Source of the DNA: Flaviflexus huanghaiensis
GTDB taxonomy: Bacteria; Actinomycetota; Actinomycetes; Actinomycetales; Actinomycetaceae
Assembly: GCF_014118685.1 (NCBI RefSeq)
Contig: NZ_JACFAK010000015.1
Location: 1-61,599, forward strand
Direction: 5' to 3'
DNA length: 61,599 bases
Numbering within the stretch: position 1 is the first letter of the stretch; every line of letters starts with the position of its first letter. The notes beneath the pieces were generated by a model, which ran no database searches, was not told the DNA's origin, and saw nothing but the letters and a program-made list of their open reading frames with translations. The translations under genes and the position numbers were made by a program. Below, one piece after another: positions 9,230 to 17,679 of this stretch.

Positions 9230-9346
9230 ATGGGTGGTAAGCACACCAAGCGCGAGGAAGACGCCGAACTCGAGAAGGTCGCCTCACAGGAGGAGCCCGA
9301 AGAGGGCGAGACCACCTCGGAAGCAGAGTCCGACCGCGAGGAGTGA
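9230..9346 (+). CDS. Small acidic protein, 38 residues, unknown function
   Basis: The frame begins MGGKHTKREEDAELEK and is almost wholly charged, ending in Glu/Ser-rich sequence. It has no hydrophobic segment. Support for a real gene: AGGAGG 4 bp before the ATG, and a strong terminator 36 bp after the stop, so it is a complete single-gene unit. An open frame continues upstream of this ATG but has no ribosome binding site. It is predicted to be disordered and cytoplasmic. No family was recognised. Confidence 0.6.
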   Translation: MGGKHTKREEDAELEKVASQEEPEEGETTSEAESDREE

Positions 9347-9381
9347 TTCTGCCCCTGCTGGGCGGCAGAAAACGTCGTAGG

Positions 9382-9427
9382 TCCCGGGCGTCGGTGTCGA
9401 ACCACCGGCGCCCGGGATCACCTTTTT
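9382..9427 (+). terminator. Rho-independent terminator after the small acidic gene
   Basis: A 15-bp stem (one G-T pair, left arm TCCCGGGCGTCGGTG) closes a 6-nt loop and is followed by TTTTT at 9423-9427. It separates the small gene from the dehydrogenase at 9460. Confidence 0.85.
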
Positions 9428-9459
9428 AACCTGATGTCCTCAACGCGGGAGGCGGCAGC

Positions 9460-10422
9460 ATGGATGTCCTCATTCTCGGTGGGACTGGGTTCCTCTCGGG
9501 GGAAGCGGCTCGCGCCTTTATTCGGCGTGGCCACGCGGTCACGTGTGCGGCTCGTGGTGTCACCGGCACCGCGCCAAACGGTGCTTCCTTCATTCCGTGG
9601 GACCGGGCGACAGCGCCACCCTTCGACCTTCTCGAGCAGTCCCCCGATATTGTTCTCGACATCTCAAGCCACCCGGCACACGTCGGCACCGCGCTCGGGC
9701 TCTTCCCCTATGCACGGTGGATCTACATGTCCTCGATCAGCGTTTATCCGGCGATGGCGGAGCCGCTCGGAGGCCCTGCGGACACGGAGACGGCCGAACC
9801 AGTGACCGAAGGCGGACCCGAGGATTATCCGGGTCTCAAGGTCGCCTGTGAGCAACTCGTCGATCAGCGATCCCCCAACCACGCCATTGTCCGACCGGGC
9901 CTTATCGTCGGACCCGGCGATCCGACGGGACGGTTCACTTACTGGCCGGCGCGGATCGCTGAGGCAGCCGGAGATGGTCTGCCCTATATCGCCCCCGCAC
10001 TACCGCAAGACCCGATGCAATGGATCGATGTGCGCGACCTCGCGGACTGGATCGTCCGCCTCGCCGAGAGCACCGACATCGGCGTCTGGGAGGCCATCGG
10101 CGAGCCCATGCCGCGCGAGACATTTCTCGCCGAGATCTCGACCATCGTCGAGGGGAACCCGACTCCGATCTGGCTCGATGCGGATGTGCTTATCGAGCAG
10201 GAGATCGGCTTCTGGAGTGGGGAGCGGGCTCTTCCCATGTACGCACCGATCCCTGAACTCGCGCACATGATGAACAGGGACCCGCAACCCGCCAGGGATC
10301 AGGGGCTCGTGACTCGCCCGTTGACGCAGACGGCGCGAGACACGCTGAGAGCTGGCGGGCAGTCGAGCGGCCTATCTCGACCCGACGAGCTTGCCGTCCT
10401 GCGCACGCTGGGTTACATCTAG
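9460..10422 (+). CDS. NAD-dependent epimerase/dehydratase family protein
   Basis: 320 residues with an N-terminal Rossmann motif (MDVLILGGTGFLSG) of the extended or atypical SDR type. The YMSSISVYP and DYPGLKVACEQLV segments stand where the catalytic Ser and YxxxK would be; here the second segment reads Y-PGLK, so Tyr and Lys are both present. RPGLIVGPGDPTGRFTYW and WIDVRDLADWIVRL resemble isoflavone-reductase-like and nucleotide-sugar epimerases of actinobacteria. The substrate is unknown. GGGAGG precedes the ATG. It is convergent with poxB, 13 bp apart. Confidence 0.8.
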   Translation: MDVLILGGTGFLSGEAARAFIRRGHAVTCAARGVTGTAPNGASFIPWDRATAPPFDLLEQSPDIVLDISSHPAHVGTALGLFPYARWIYMSSISVYPAMAEPLGGPADTETAEPVTEGGPEDYPGLKVACEQLVDQRSPNHAIVRPGLIVGPGDPTGRFTYWPARIAEAAGDGLPYIAPALPQDPMQWIDVRDLADWIVRLAESTDIGVWEAIGEPMPRETFLAEISTIVEGNPTPIWLDADVLIEQEIGFWSGERALPMYAPIPELAHMMNRDPQPARDQGLVTRPLTQTARDTLRAGGQSSGLSRPDELAVLRTLGYI

Positions 10423-10435
10423 GGCGGCTGCCCGG

Positions 10436-12148
10436 TCAGAACAATTGGCGGATGTTTGCCTTCGCGAGGTCGATGAGCTCGCTACCCCGCCCATCGAGAA
10501 CAGTCCTCACCGCGTACACGCTAAAGCCCTTGACCTGTTCCACATCGATCGACGGTGGCAGGGTGAGCTCCTGATCCTCCGTCACGACGTCGAGAAGGGC
10601 CGGTCCGTCGTGATTGAGGAACTCGGTCACCGCGGCCTCAAGATCCTTCGGCTTATCAACACGAATGCCCTTGATGCCGATAGCCTCGGCGACGTCGGAG
10701 AAGCGCGGGTTTTCGAGCTCGGTCGCGAAGTTGACAACGCCGGCTGCCTTCATTTCCAGCTCAACGAAGTTGAGAGAGGAGTTGTTGTAAACGACGATCT
10801 TGATCGGCAGATCGAGCTGGCGCACAGTGAGGAGTTCCCCAAGGAGCATCGACAACCCACCTTCGCCTGCCAGTCCGATGACCTGGCGTTGCGGATCAGA
10901 CAGCTGGACGCCGATCGCCTGCGGTACAGCGTTCGCCATCGAACCGTGTGTGAAGGATCCGATGAGTCGGCGCCTGCCATTCATCGTCACATAGCGGCAC
11001 GCCATGACGACGGGTGAGCCGACATCGGGGATAAAGACCGCATCATGAGCCGCTCCCTCGTCGATGAGGCGGGTGAGACGCTGCGGGTGGATCGTCCTGC
11101 GGGAGTGTTTCGTCAGGTCGTCCAGTCCCTTCCGTGACTCCTTGTATAGCGTCAGCATCGAATCGAGATGCGTACGTGAGCGTTTCTCATCGATGTGCTT
11201 CATGAGAACATCGAGCGTCTCCTTCACTCCGCCGACAAGCGGGATGGCGACGCGCGTGCGCCTACCGATCTGTTCGCCCCTGATGTCGACTTGGATAGTT
11301 GTCGCCGCATCCGGGTAGAACTGCGGGTAGGGCAGATCAGTTCCGAGCATGAGGAGCGTATCGGCCTCACGCAGAGCGTGGTAACCCGATTCGAACCCGA
11401 TTAGGCCGCTCATCCCGACGTCGTACGGGTTGTCGTACTCGATGTGTTCCTTGCCGCGCAGAGCGTGGACGATCGGGGCCTTGAGCCGCTCTGCAGCCCG
11501 GACGAGTTCATCATGTGCTCCCGCTGTGCCCGCTCCGGCGAGGATCGTCACCTTCTCTCCCGCGTTCAGTGCCTCCGCCGCACGTGACAGCCTTTCAGCA
11601 TCCGGATAAACGAGTGAGGGATGGTGGCGGATCTCTTCCGCTTCGGCCTCGATCTCCGTGAGGAGGACGTCGCCGGAGATGACGAGAACGGCAACTCCGC
11701 GCTTTGTCAGCGCTTCGCGCATGGCGATGCGAAGGATCCTCGGCATTTGCTCGGGGTTCGACACATGCTCGACGTAGACGCTGCATTCGGCGAAAACCGA
11801 CTGCGGGTGGGTCTCCTGGAAGTAGCCCGTTCCGATCTCGTGCGAGGGGATGTGAGCGGCGATGGCGAGGACGGGGACGCGGGATCGCTGAGCGTCGTAC
11901 AGTCCGTTGATGAGGTGGAGGTTTCCTGGCCCGCAGCTTCCCGCACACACGGCAAGTTCCCCGGTCATGGCCGCTTCCGCGGCGGCGGCGAATCCCGCCG
12001 CCTCTTCGTGGCGCACGTGGATCCAGTCGAGTTCGCTCTGTCTGATGGCGTCGGTGAAACCATTGAGCGAATCGCCCGGTAGCCCGTACACCCGCTCAAC
12101 GCCACTCTTCGACAGCGTCTCAACAATTGTCGTTGCGATGGTCGGCAT
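10436..12148 (-). CDS. poxB: Pyruvate dehydrogenase (quinone) / pyruvate oxidase, ThDP-dependent
   Basis: 570 residues, matching the length of E. coli PoxB. It decarboxylates pyruvate to acetate and CO2 and passes electrons via FAD to the quinone pool at the membrane. Seen: YGLPGDSLNGFTDAIR and the cofactor-activating Glu in HVRHEEAAGFAAAAEA, the FAD domain, and the ThDP/Mg region (GLAGEGGLSMLL with YNNSSLNF). The ATG at 12148 has AAGGAGTG; a longer open frame upstream has no such site. An acetolactate synthase-like role is possible but the PoxB-type N-terminus makes it less likely. Confidence 0.9.
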   Translation of the reverse strand: MPTIATTIVETLSKSGVERVYGLPGDSLNGFTDAIRQSELDWIHVRHEEAAGFAAAAEAAMTGELAVCAGSCGPGNLHLINGLYDAQRSRVPVLAIAAHIPSHEIGTGYFQETHPQSVFAECSVYVEHVSNPEQMPRILRIAMREALTKRGVAVLVISGDVLLTEIEAEAEEIRHHPSLVYPDAERLSRAAEALNAGEKVTILAGAGTAGAHDELVRAAERLKAPIVHALRGKEHIEYDNPYDVGMSGLIGFESGYHALREADTLLMLGTDLPYPQFYPDAATTIQVDIRGEQIGRRTRVAIPLVGGVKETLDVLMKHIDEKRSRTHLDSMLTLYKESRKGLDDLTKHSRRTIHPQRLTRLIDEGAAHDAVFIPDVGSPVVMACRYVTMNGRRRLIGSFTHGSMANAVPQAIGVQLSDPQRQVIGLAGEGGLSMLLGELLTVRQLDLPIKIVVYNNSSLNFVELEMKAAGVVNFATELENPRFSDVAEAIGIKGIRVDKPKDLEAAVTEFLNHDGPALLDVVTEDQELTLPPSIDVEQVKGFSVYAVRTVLDGRGSELIDLAKANIRQLF

Positions 12149-12314
12149 AGTCACTCCTTCAGTGTCGCGCAGTTCACACCCCAACATAGGTCGCCGACCA
12201 GGGGAAAGACAGTGGAGGCGCCTCAGGCTCGGAGTTCTGTTCATGCAACTCCAAGGTTTGCCCTCGTTCACCCGTGGACGACGGCGGTGCAACGTCGGGT
12301 CTCGGGGCAATGGA

Positions 12315-12340
12315 CCGTGCCCCGGCAAGCCGGGGCACGG
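12315..12340 (-). terminator. Terminator hairpin of the mevalonate operon
   Basis: A perfect 12-bp stem (arms CCGTGCCCCGGC and GCCGGGGCACGG) with a 2-nt loop sits 21 bp beyond the mvaS stop. No T-run follows. Confidence 0.75.
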
Positions 12341-12361
12341 AGAGAGTATGGATAAGGGCCG

Positions 12362-13513
12362 CTAGCTACGAGCCTCGTACTGGCGCACGCGGTCGGTGAT
12401 GCCGGTAAACCGGAAGGGTGCGGCTGTGACGATGGGAGTTTCGACGTTGTCCGATTCTCCGATGTAGTTGGCGTGGAGGTCCCGGTACTCCTCGAACGTG
12501 AGCGGGACACGACGGTCGAGGGACTGGGTCACGTTTTCCGGGTGGAGGTAATCCGAGTAGCCCTCCTGGACGACAGCTGTGAAGAACTCAGCGACAGAGC
12601 CGGACCCGTACGAGAACAGGCCGAGCCGCCTACCTTCGAGAGCGTCGCCAGCGTGAAGTTGGGCGACGAGCCCGAAATAGAGGGACGCCGTGTAGGAGTT
12701 GCCGATGCGGCGGTTGTAGACCATCGATTGCTCAATGAGGTCATCTCCAAGCGGCAAACCGACGTGCTCAGCGAGCCGGCTGTGGGCCTTCCTCGCCATC
12801 TTCGTGAACGGCTGATGGTGCATGAAACGATCGATGTCGGTGATAGAGAGACCTCGCTGGGCGACAAGATCGTCCCACGCCCCGACGTTGGCATCCATGT
12901 ACGCATCGAGGGAGAGCTTGCCCTCAACAAATGGGGTGGAGGAGTCGTTCGGTCGCCAGAAGTCGTTGACGTCGGATGTGTAGACGCCTGACCCGGGCTC
13001 GATGACAACAAGGTTCGGATCAGCGGCCACGAGCATGGCGACGGCGCCAGCGCCCTGCGTGGGTTCACCACCGGTTCCCACCGCATAACGGGCAACATCG
13101 GCGGTGATGACAAGTACCTGGTCCTCGGGGTAGCGCGCGACCTGATTGACTGCGGCCTGGAGTGCGGCTGTTCCCGAGTAGCAGGCCTGCTTGAACTCGA
13201 CAGTGCGCACGGTGTGTGGCAGTCCGAGCAAACCGTGCACGAAGACGCCTGCAGCCTTGGACTGGTCGATGCCGGTCTCGGTTGCGAAAAGGACGGAGCG
13301 GATCCTTGTCCGGTCGTTACGGCTTAGCACGCGGGAGGCCGCTTCCGCCGCCATCGTCACGATGTCTTCGTCGGGAGCTGGGACCGAGAACTCGTCCTGG
13401 CCAAGCCCCTTCTCGTATTTCGCCGGGTCAACGCCAAGCGCCTGTGCCATCTCGTCGAGGTCGAGAACGTAGTGGGCTGTGGCGACATCGAGGTCGTGAA
13501 TCCCAATGATCAT
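12362..13513 (-). CDS. mvaS: Hydroxymethylglutaryl-CoA synthase
   Basis: 383 residues from MIIGIHDLDVATAHYVLDL. It condenses acetoacetyl-CoA with acetyl-CoA to HMG-CoA, the entry of the mevalonate pathway. The nucleophilic Cys lies in FKQACYSGTAAL, the general acid/base Glu in ATETGID and the His in MHHQPFTKM. The start overlaps the HMG-CoA reductase stop by 4 bp and has GGAG nearby. It is the last gene of the operon; no acetoacetyl-CoA thiolase gene is in the window, so that must be encoded elsewhere. Confidence 0.95.
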   Translation of the reverse strand: MIIGIHDLDVATAHYVLDLDEMAQALGVDPAKYEKGLGQDEFSVPAPDEDIVTMAAEAASRVLSRNDRTRIRSVLFATETGIDQSKAAGVFVHGLLGLPHTVRTVEFKQACYSGTAALQAAVNQVARYPEDQVLVITADVARYAVGTGGEPTQGAGAVAMLVAADPNLVVIEPGSGVYTSDVNDFWRPNDSSTPFVEGKLSLDAYMDANVGAWDDLVAQRGLSITDIDRFMHHQPFTKMARKAHSRLAEHVGLPLGDDLIEQSMVYNRRIGNSYTASLYFGLVAQLHAGDALEGRRLGLFSYGSGSVAEFFTAVVQEGYSDYLHPENVTQSLDRRVPLTFEEYRDLHANYIGESDNVETPIVTAAPFRFTGITDRVRQYEARS

Positions 13514-14595
13514 GACGGATCTCCTTCCATCCCGCTCCGCGAGGAGCTGTGGTCCGTGCCCCGTTCGAGGGACACGTGGGCGGCCATGAGTTCGCCCGGG
13601 TTGGTCTGTGCAGCGAGTAGCGATAGTTCGCCGCACAGGACGGTGCCAGCAATGAGGGCCGCGAGGCGCCTGCTGTTCTCGCCCGGCTCGCGCTCCTCGC
13701 GAAGACCGAGCCTGCCCATTGCCTCGTCGACATGGGCAAGATGCTTGCCGTTGCCGACAGTTCCGACGATGAGGTGCGGGAGCGAGCACCCGAAGTAGAG
13801 CCCCTCGGGGCGGTTCTCCGCGTACGTCAAGCCCTGCGAGCCTTCGACGATGTTCGCCGCATCCTGGCCCGTCGCCAGATAGAACGCGAGGAGCATGTTC
13901 GCGAAGTGGGCGTTAGCTGAGCGCAGGGCGCCCGCGATCGTCGAACCGACGTAGTTCTTGCGGATCACGAGCTCGCTCACCCTCTCCGCCGTTGTCTTAA
14001 GGGTGCTGGCGACGATGTCGTGCGGGATGAGGATGTCGGCCTGGACGTTGCGGCCCCGCCCGAGCACACCGTTGACAGCGGAGGGCTTCTTGTCCGTGCA
14101 GTAATTGCCCGAGATCGAGCCATAGCCAAGGCCAAGCCCCCAGGAGATGATCTCTGACATGAGAGCATCTGACGCGGCGGTCGCCATGTTGTGGCCGGAG
14201 GCGTCCCCCGTTGTGAAGGCGAAACGGACGAAGAGCAGGCTACCGACGATCTCGGGGTGGATCTCGACGAGCTTTGCGAAGCGCGAACCGCGTGACACAA
14301 CATCCTGCAGGTCATCGAAGCGGGCGTGAATGGCGAGGGAGGCCTGGTGGGCGTCGGCCGCACTACGCGCCGTGAAGAGGACCGAACGCGTCATCCTCTC
14401 ACCCACGACCGTCGTCACGATGCCGCCGTCGACCTGGCGGGACACCTTGGCCCCGCGCCCGACGGACGGCCACAGCGGGGTCTCGTAGGTCGCGAGCGGG
14501 ACCTCCCACTCCCCGTTGACGGCGCCCGAAAACCGAATCGGCCCCACCCAGCGGGTGGGAATCGCCGTGACTGTTGTGTCGGAGTATGTGCTCAT
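13510..14595 (-). CDS. mvaA: Hydroxymethylglutaryl-CoA reductase
   Basis: 361 residues. It reduces HMG-CoA to mevalonate. Catalytic positions are visible: Glu in WEVPLATYETPL, Lys in CTDKKPSAVNG, Asp in ATGQDAANIVEGSQ and His in GELMAAHVSLE. The sequence TTGDASGHNMATAA corresponds to the dinucleotide-binding loop of class I enzymes (Streptomyces-like, NADPH expected). It lacks the membrane domain of eukaryotic enzymes. The start overlaps the upstream isomerase stop by 4 bp. Confidence 0.94.
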   Translation of the reverse strand: MSTYSDTTVTAIPTRWVGPIRFSGAVNGEWEVPLATYETPLWPSVGRGAKVSRQVDGGIVTTVVGERMTRSVLFTARSAADAHQASLAIHARFDDLQDVVSRGSRFAKLVEIHPEIVGSLLFVRFAFTTGDASGHNMATAASDALMSEIISWGLGLGYGSISGNYCTDKKPSAVNGVLGRGRNVQADILIPHDIVASTLKTTAERVSELVIRKNYVGSTIAGALRSANAHFANMLLAFYLATGQDAANIVEGSQGLTYAENRPEGLYFGCSLPHLIVGTVGNGKHLAHVDEAMGRLGLREEREPGENSRRLAALIAGTVLCGELSLLAAQTNPGELMAAHVSLERGTDHSSSRSGMEGDPS

Positions 14596-15686
14596 CTCGC
14601 CTCCCGGCTTCGTGTGGCAAGCGTGGCCGGGTCGAGGCCACGCAGGCGCGCGAACTCTCCGGACTCGCCGCGGATTAGCAGATCGGTTCGTTCCAGCTCC
14701 CCCGGGGTCGCGGCCCCCATGAGTGCCATCATCTCCCCGATCCTTGTCGTCCAGGCGTCGATCATCTCGATCAGCCCGTCAGCTCCGTCATCGAGAGCCA
14801 CCTTGAGGAACGTGCCGGCCATGCCGACTGCGCGGGCTCCGAGGGCGAGGGATTTCACGACGTCGAAGGGGGTGCGCACCCCACCCGAGGCGAGGACGGT
14901 GAAGTTCGGATCGGCCGTGGGACCGACGTAGCCCTCGGCGAGGGCGTCGAGGAGGCATTGAATGGCCGAACTTCCGTACCCGTTGAGGTAGGAGTAGTCG
15001 TCGTGCCCGCCACCACGGCGGTCGTTTTCAATCTTCGCGAAATCCGTGCCTCCCGAACCTGCGACGTCCGCGATCCGTACTCCCGCATCCTTCAGCTGGC
15101 CGAGGGTCACAGCTGATAGTCCGAAGCCGACCTCCTTGACAATGACAGGCACGTCGAGGCCGGAGGCGATCTGCTCGATGAGGGAAAGCCAGGATGAGAA
15201 CTCGCGAGAACCCTCGGGCATGACGGTCTCTTGGACGGAGTTGAGATGAAGCTGAAGGCCGTCGGCTGACAGAAGGTCGACCGCCCGTTTCGCATCGTCA
15301 AGACTTCGACCCGCCCCGATATTGGCAAAGACGATGCCGTTCGGGTTTTCCTCGCGGATGATGGTGAAACTTCCTGCCGCACTCGGATCGTCGAGCGCAA
15401 TGCCGACCGATCCGGACGCCATGGGGATACCGGTGTGGGCAGCAGCGGCAGCAAGCGCCCGGTTGATTGTCAGCGCCGTATCAGTCCCGCCCGTCATCCC
15501 GTTGATGTAGAAGGGGGCCGGGAAGGTCCATGGGCCCACCGTCACGCTCACGTCGACCTTGTCGCGGTCGATTCCGGCGAGGGCGTGGTGGATGATGTCG
15601 ACATCGTCGTAGCCTCGGTGACCCGCGGGGCGGTCCTGCTGCCCCGCGGCGAGACGGATGTGGTCTTCCTTGCGGTCCGCGCTCAT
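14592..15686 (-). CDS. fni: Isopentenyl-diphosphate delta-isomerase, type 2 (FMN-dependent)
   Basis: 364 residues from MSADRKEDHIRLAAGQQ. It interconverts IPP and DMAPP using reduced FMN. Signatures: HIRLA near the N-terminus, FYINGMTGGT, VIVKEVGFG, GSGGTDFAKIEN and GGVRTPFDVVKSLALGARAVGM, the last being the FMN phosphate loop. The reading frame stays open upstream, but this ATG overlaps the previous stop by 4 bp as at every other junction of the operon. Type 2 enzymes are typical of bacteria with the mevalonate route. Confidence 0.94.
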   Translation of the reverse strand: MSADRKEDHIRLAAGQQDRPAGHRGYDDVDIIHHALAGIDRDKVDVSVTVGPWTFPAPFYINGMTGGTDTALTINRALAAAAAHTGIPMASGSVGIALDDPSAAGSFTIIREENPNGIVFANIGAGRSLDDAKRAVDLLSADGLQLHLNSVQETVMPEGSREFSSWLSLIEQIASGLDVPVIVKEVGFGLSAVTLGQLKDAGVRIADVAGSGGTDFAKIENDRRGGGHDDYSYLNGYGSSAIQCLLDALAEGYVGPTADPNFTVLASGGVRTPFDVVKSLALGARAVGMAGTFLKVALDDGADGLIEMIDAWTTRIGEMMALMGAATPGELERTDLLIRGESGEFARLRGLDPATLATRSREAR

Positions 15687-16708
15687 GCGTCTGCCTCCTG
15701 TACCTTGAGATCCAGCGGCACGATCCCTGCGCCTTCCCATGCCCTTAACAGTTCCGGATCCGCCGAGCCGAGGGCGATGCCGCAGTCGCCGCCGCCCGCC
15801 CCGGATAGCTTTGCGGCTGCTCCACGCGCTTCTGCAAGATCGCACAGGGCGGCAAGCCTGTCGGTCTCGATGGCGATGCCGGTCGTTGCCTGGAGCCGGC
15901 GCAGGTTCTGACGTGCCTCACGCACCGCGCGCTGCGCAGTGTCGGAATCCCCATCGTCAAGTGCGGTTGCAAGGGACTGGACGATGCTGTCGGACTCGGT
16001 GAGGAATGACGAGAAATCCGATGGGTTCGCCCGCGTCACTCCATCGACAAGTGACTGGGTCGAGGCTGGTGAACCGGACCAGCCAACCATGAGGTCAAGG
16101 GTGGGCGCCGGTAGCGGACGCACTTCGAAGCCCTGCCACCCGGGCGATTTCAGCGCCTCGGATACCGTACTTTCCGCGGCGAGGATGGCGCGGTCGGGTG
16201 AGCGATAGAAGATCCAACCGCCGAAGGTTGAGGCGGCAACGTCGCCGCCGGAGGCTCGGGGCGACTGGGCGATTGTTGCAAGAAGTGCGAGTTTCGTTCT
16301 CTTGATCGCGGACAGTCCGAGGCCGTACACGTCATTCATCGCCGCGATCGTGGCGACGACAACGGCCGCTGAGGAGCCGAGTCCGAACTTCCTGCCATTG
16401 TCTTCCAGCTCCGATTCGATGGTGAGGTCGAACGTGAGTGGCGCGAGCCCGCGCTCCTCCCGGAGCCGCTCGATCACGTCAATGGCGCGGGTGACGTAAC
16501 TGTGACGGCTGGCGGTGACAACGCCGTTCTCGAAGCGCCACTCGAGCGCGGGTCTGCCCGCGGAGTGAATTCGGGAGAGACCCGAGGATTCGGTCACCGT
16601 GACAGTGATGTGCCGGTCGACAGCAACGAGGATGGCAGGATGGCGGGGCTCAACGACGGCGTACTCTCCTGCGATGAAGAGCTTGCCTGGAGCGCGGGCC
16701 GTGATCAC
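15683..16708 (-). CDS. mvaK2: Phosphomevalonate kinase
   Basis: 341 residues, GHMP kinase family. It phosphorylates mevalonate 5-phosphate to the diphosphate. The N-terminal APGKLFIAGEYAVVEP, the ATP loop FGLGSSAAVVVATI and the C-terminal KLSGAGGGDCGIAL are the three GHMP motifs. Assignment as phosphomevalonate rather than mevalonate kinase rests on the AGEYAVVEP form and on the other two GHMP genes of the operon being accounted for. Overlaps its neighbours by 4 bp on both sides. Confidence 0.92.
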   Translation of the reverse strand: MITARAPGKLFIAGEYAVVEPRHPAILVAVDRHITVTVTESSGLSRIHSAGRPALEWRFENGVVTASRHSYVTRAIDVIERLREERGLAPLTFDLTIESELEDNGRKFGLGSSAAVVVATIAAMNDVYGLGLSAIKRTKLALLATIAQSPRASGGDVAASTFGGWIFYRSPDRAILAAESTVSEALKSPGWQGFEVRPLPAPTLDLMVGWSGSPASTQSLVDGVTRANPSDFSSFLTESDSIVQSLATALDDGDSDTAQRAVREARQNLRRLQATTGIAIETDRLAALCDLAEARGAAAKLSGAGGGDCGIALGSADPELLRAWEGAGIVPLDLKVQEADA

Positions 16709-17679
16709 TCGTCGTCTCCGATAAGGCGGGCACCGGGCCCGGGCCTAAGGATCTTCGTTTCCCCGGTGGCAAGTGGCCGGAGCCGGTCCGCAACGGACTC
16801 GGCGAGCTCGGGTAGCGTGACGGCGAAGACATTCGGTCCCGCATCCGCCGTCGCATACGCTTCGATGCCATCTGCTCTCATGGCCGCGATCTCGTCGAAG
16901 ATCGCGATCGAGGCCGGTGTGAGGTAGCGGATCGACGGCTGGGAGGCGGCGATAACCGCGTGCATCCGAATCGCATGGTTCTCGGACAACTCTCCGATTC
17001 TCGTGAAATCGCCAGCCGCACACGCTCCGATCATGTCGCGCAACGTCACGGCCGTTGAGGAAACCCAGGCATGGTAGAACGGGGAAGTTGTCTGGGTCGC
17101 CACCATGCCACTCCGCGAGGAGACGGCCTTCTTTCCGGTTGCGACGGGCACCGAGACCATTGCCATGTCGGGAGCCTCGATCTGTTCGGCGTACGAGCTC
17201 TCATCATCACCCGGGTACCACACGGCGAAACGGTCGATGAGGGAGCGGCTGGCGGATCCAGATCCGCGCCGGGCAAGGCGACTCAGCTCCCGGGTGTCCA
17301 TCCGAAGGCCATACGCCGCGCTGGCAGCAACCGCGAGCGCCGCGAATCCAGAGGCGGACGATGCCATGCCGGCCGCAGTCGGACCTTCGTTGACCGACAC
17401 AACACGTGCGGAATAGTGGGCTGTATCGAGCCCGACGACTCGCGCGTAACTGCGGACAAGCTCAAGGAATGTCGTGACGCGGTCGGCTGACCGTCCGAGC
17501 TGTTCCACATCGTTGAGCCTGAACTCGTCCTCGCCGTCGACGAGCGTCACTGTCGTCGTTGTCGAGTAATCATCGAGAGTCATCGACAGTGACCCGGCAG
17601 CGGGAAGGATGAGGTCCTCATCAGCCTTGCCCCAGTATTTGACGAGGGCAATGTTCGGGTAGGCCCGTGCAGTGGTCAC
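16705..17679 (-). CDS. mvaD: Diphosphomevalonate decarboxylase
   Basis: 324 residues, GHMP family. It converts mevalonate diphosphate to isopentenyl diphosphate with ATP. Signatures: ARAYPNIALVKYWGKAD at the start, SLSMTLDDYSTTTTV, and NEGPTAAGMASSASGFAAL with the phosphate loop. The catalytic Asp region toward the C-terminus (YATADAGPNVFAV) is intact. 4-bp overlaps join it to mvk upstream and the phosphomevalonate kinase downstream. Confidence 0.95.
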   Translation of the reverse strand: MTTARAYPNIALVKYWGKADEDLILPAAGSLSMTLDDYSTTTTVTLVDGEDEFRLNDVEQLGRSADRVTTFLELVRSYARVVGLDTAHYSARVVSVNEGPTAAGMASSASGFAALAVAASAAYGLRMDTRELSRLARRGSGSASRSLIDRFAVWYPGDDESSYAEQIEAPDMAMVSVPVATGKKAVSSRSGMVATQTTSPFYHAWVSSTAVTLRDMIGACAAGDFTRIGELSENHAIRMHAVIAASQPSIRYLTPASIAIFDEIAAMRADGIEAYATADAGPNVFAVTLPELAESVADRLRPLATGETKILRPGPGARLIGDDE

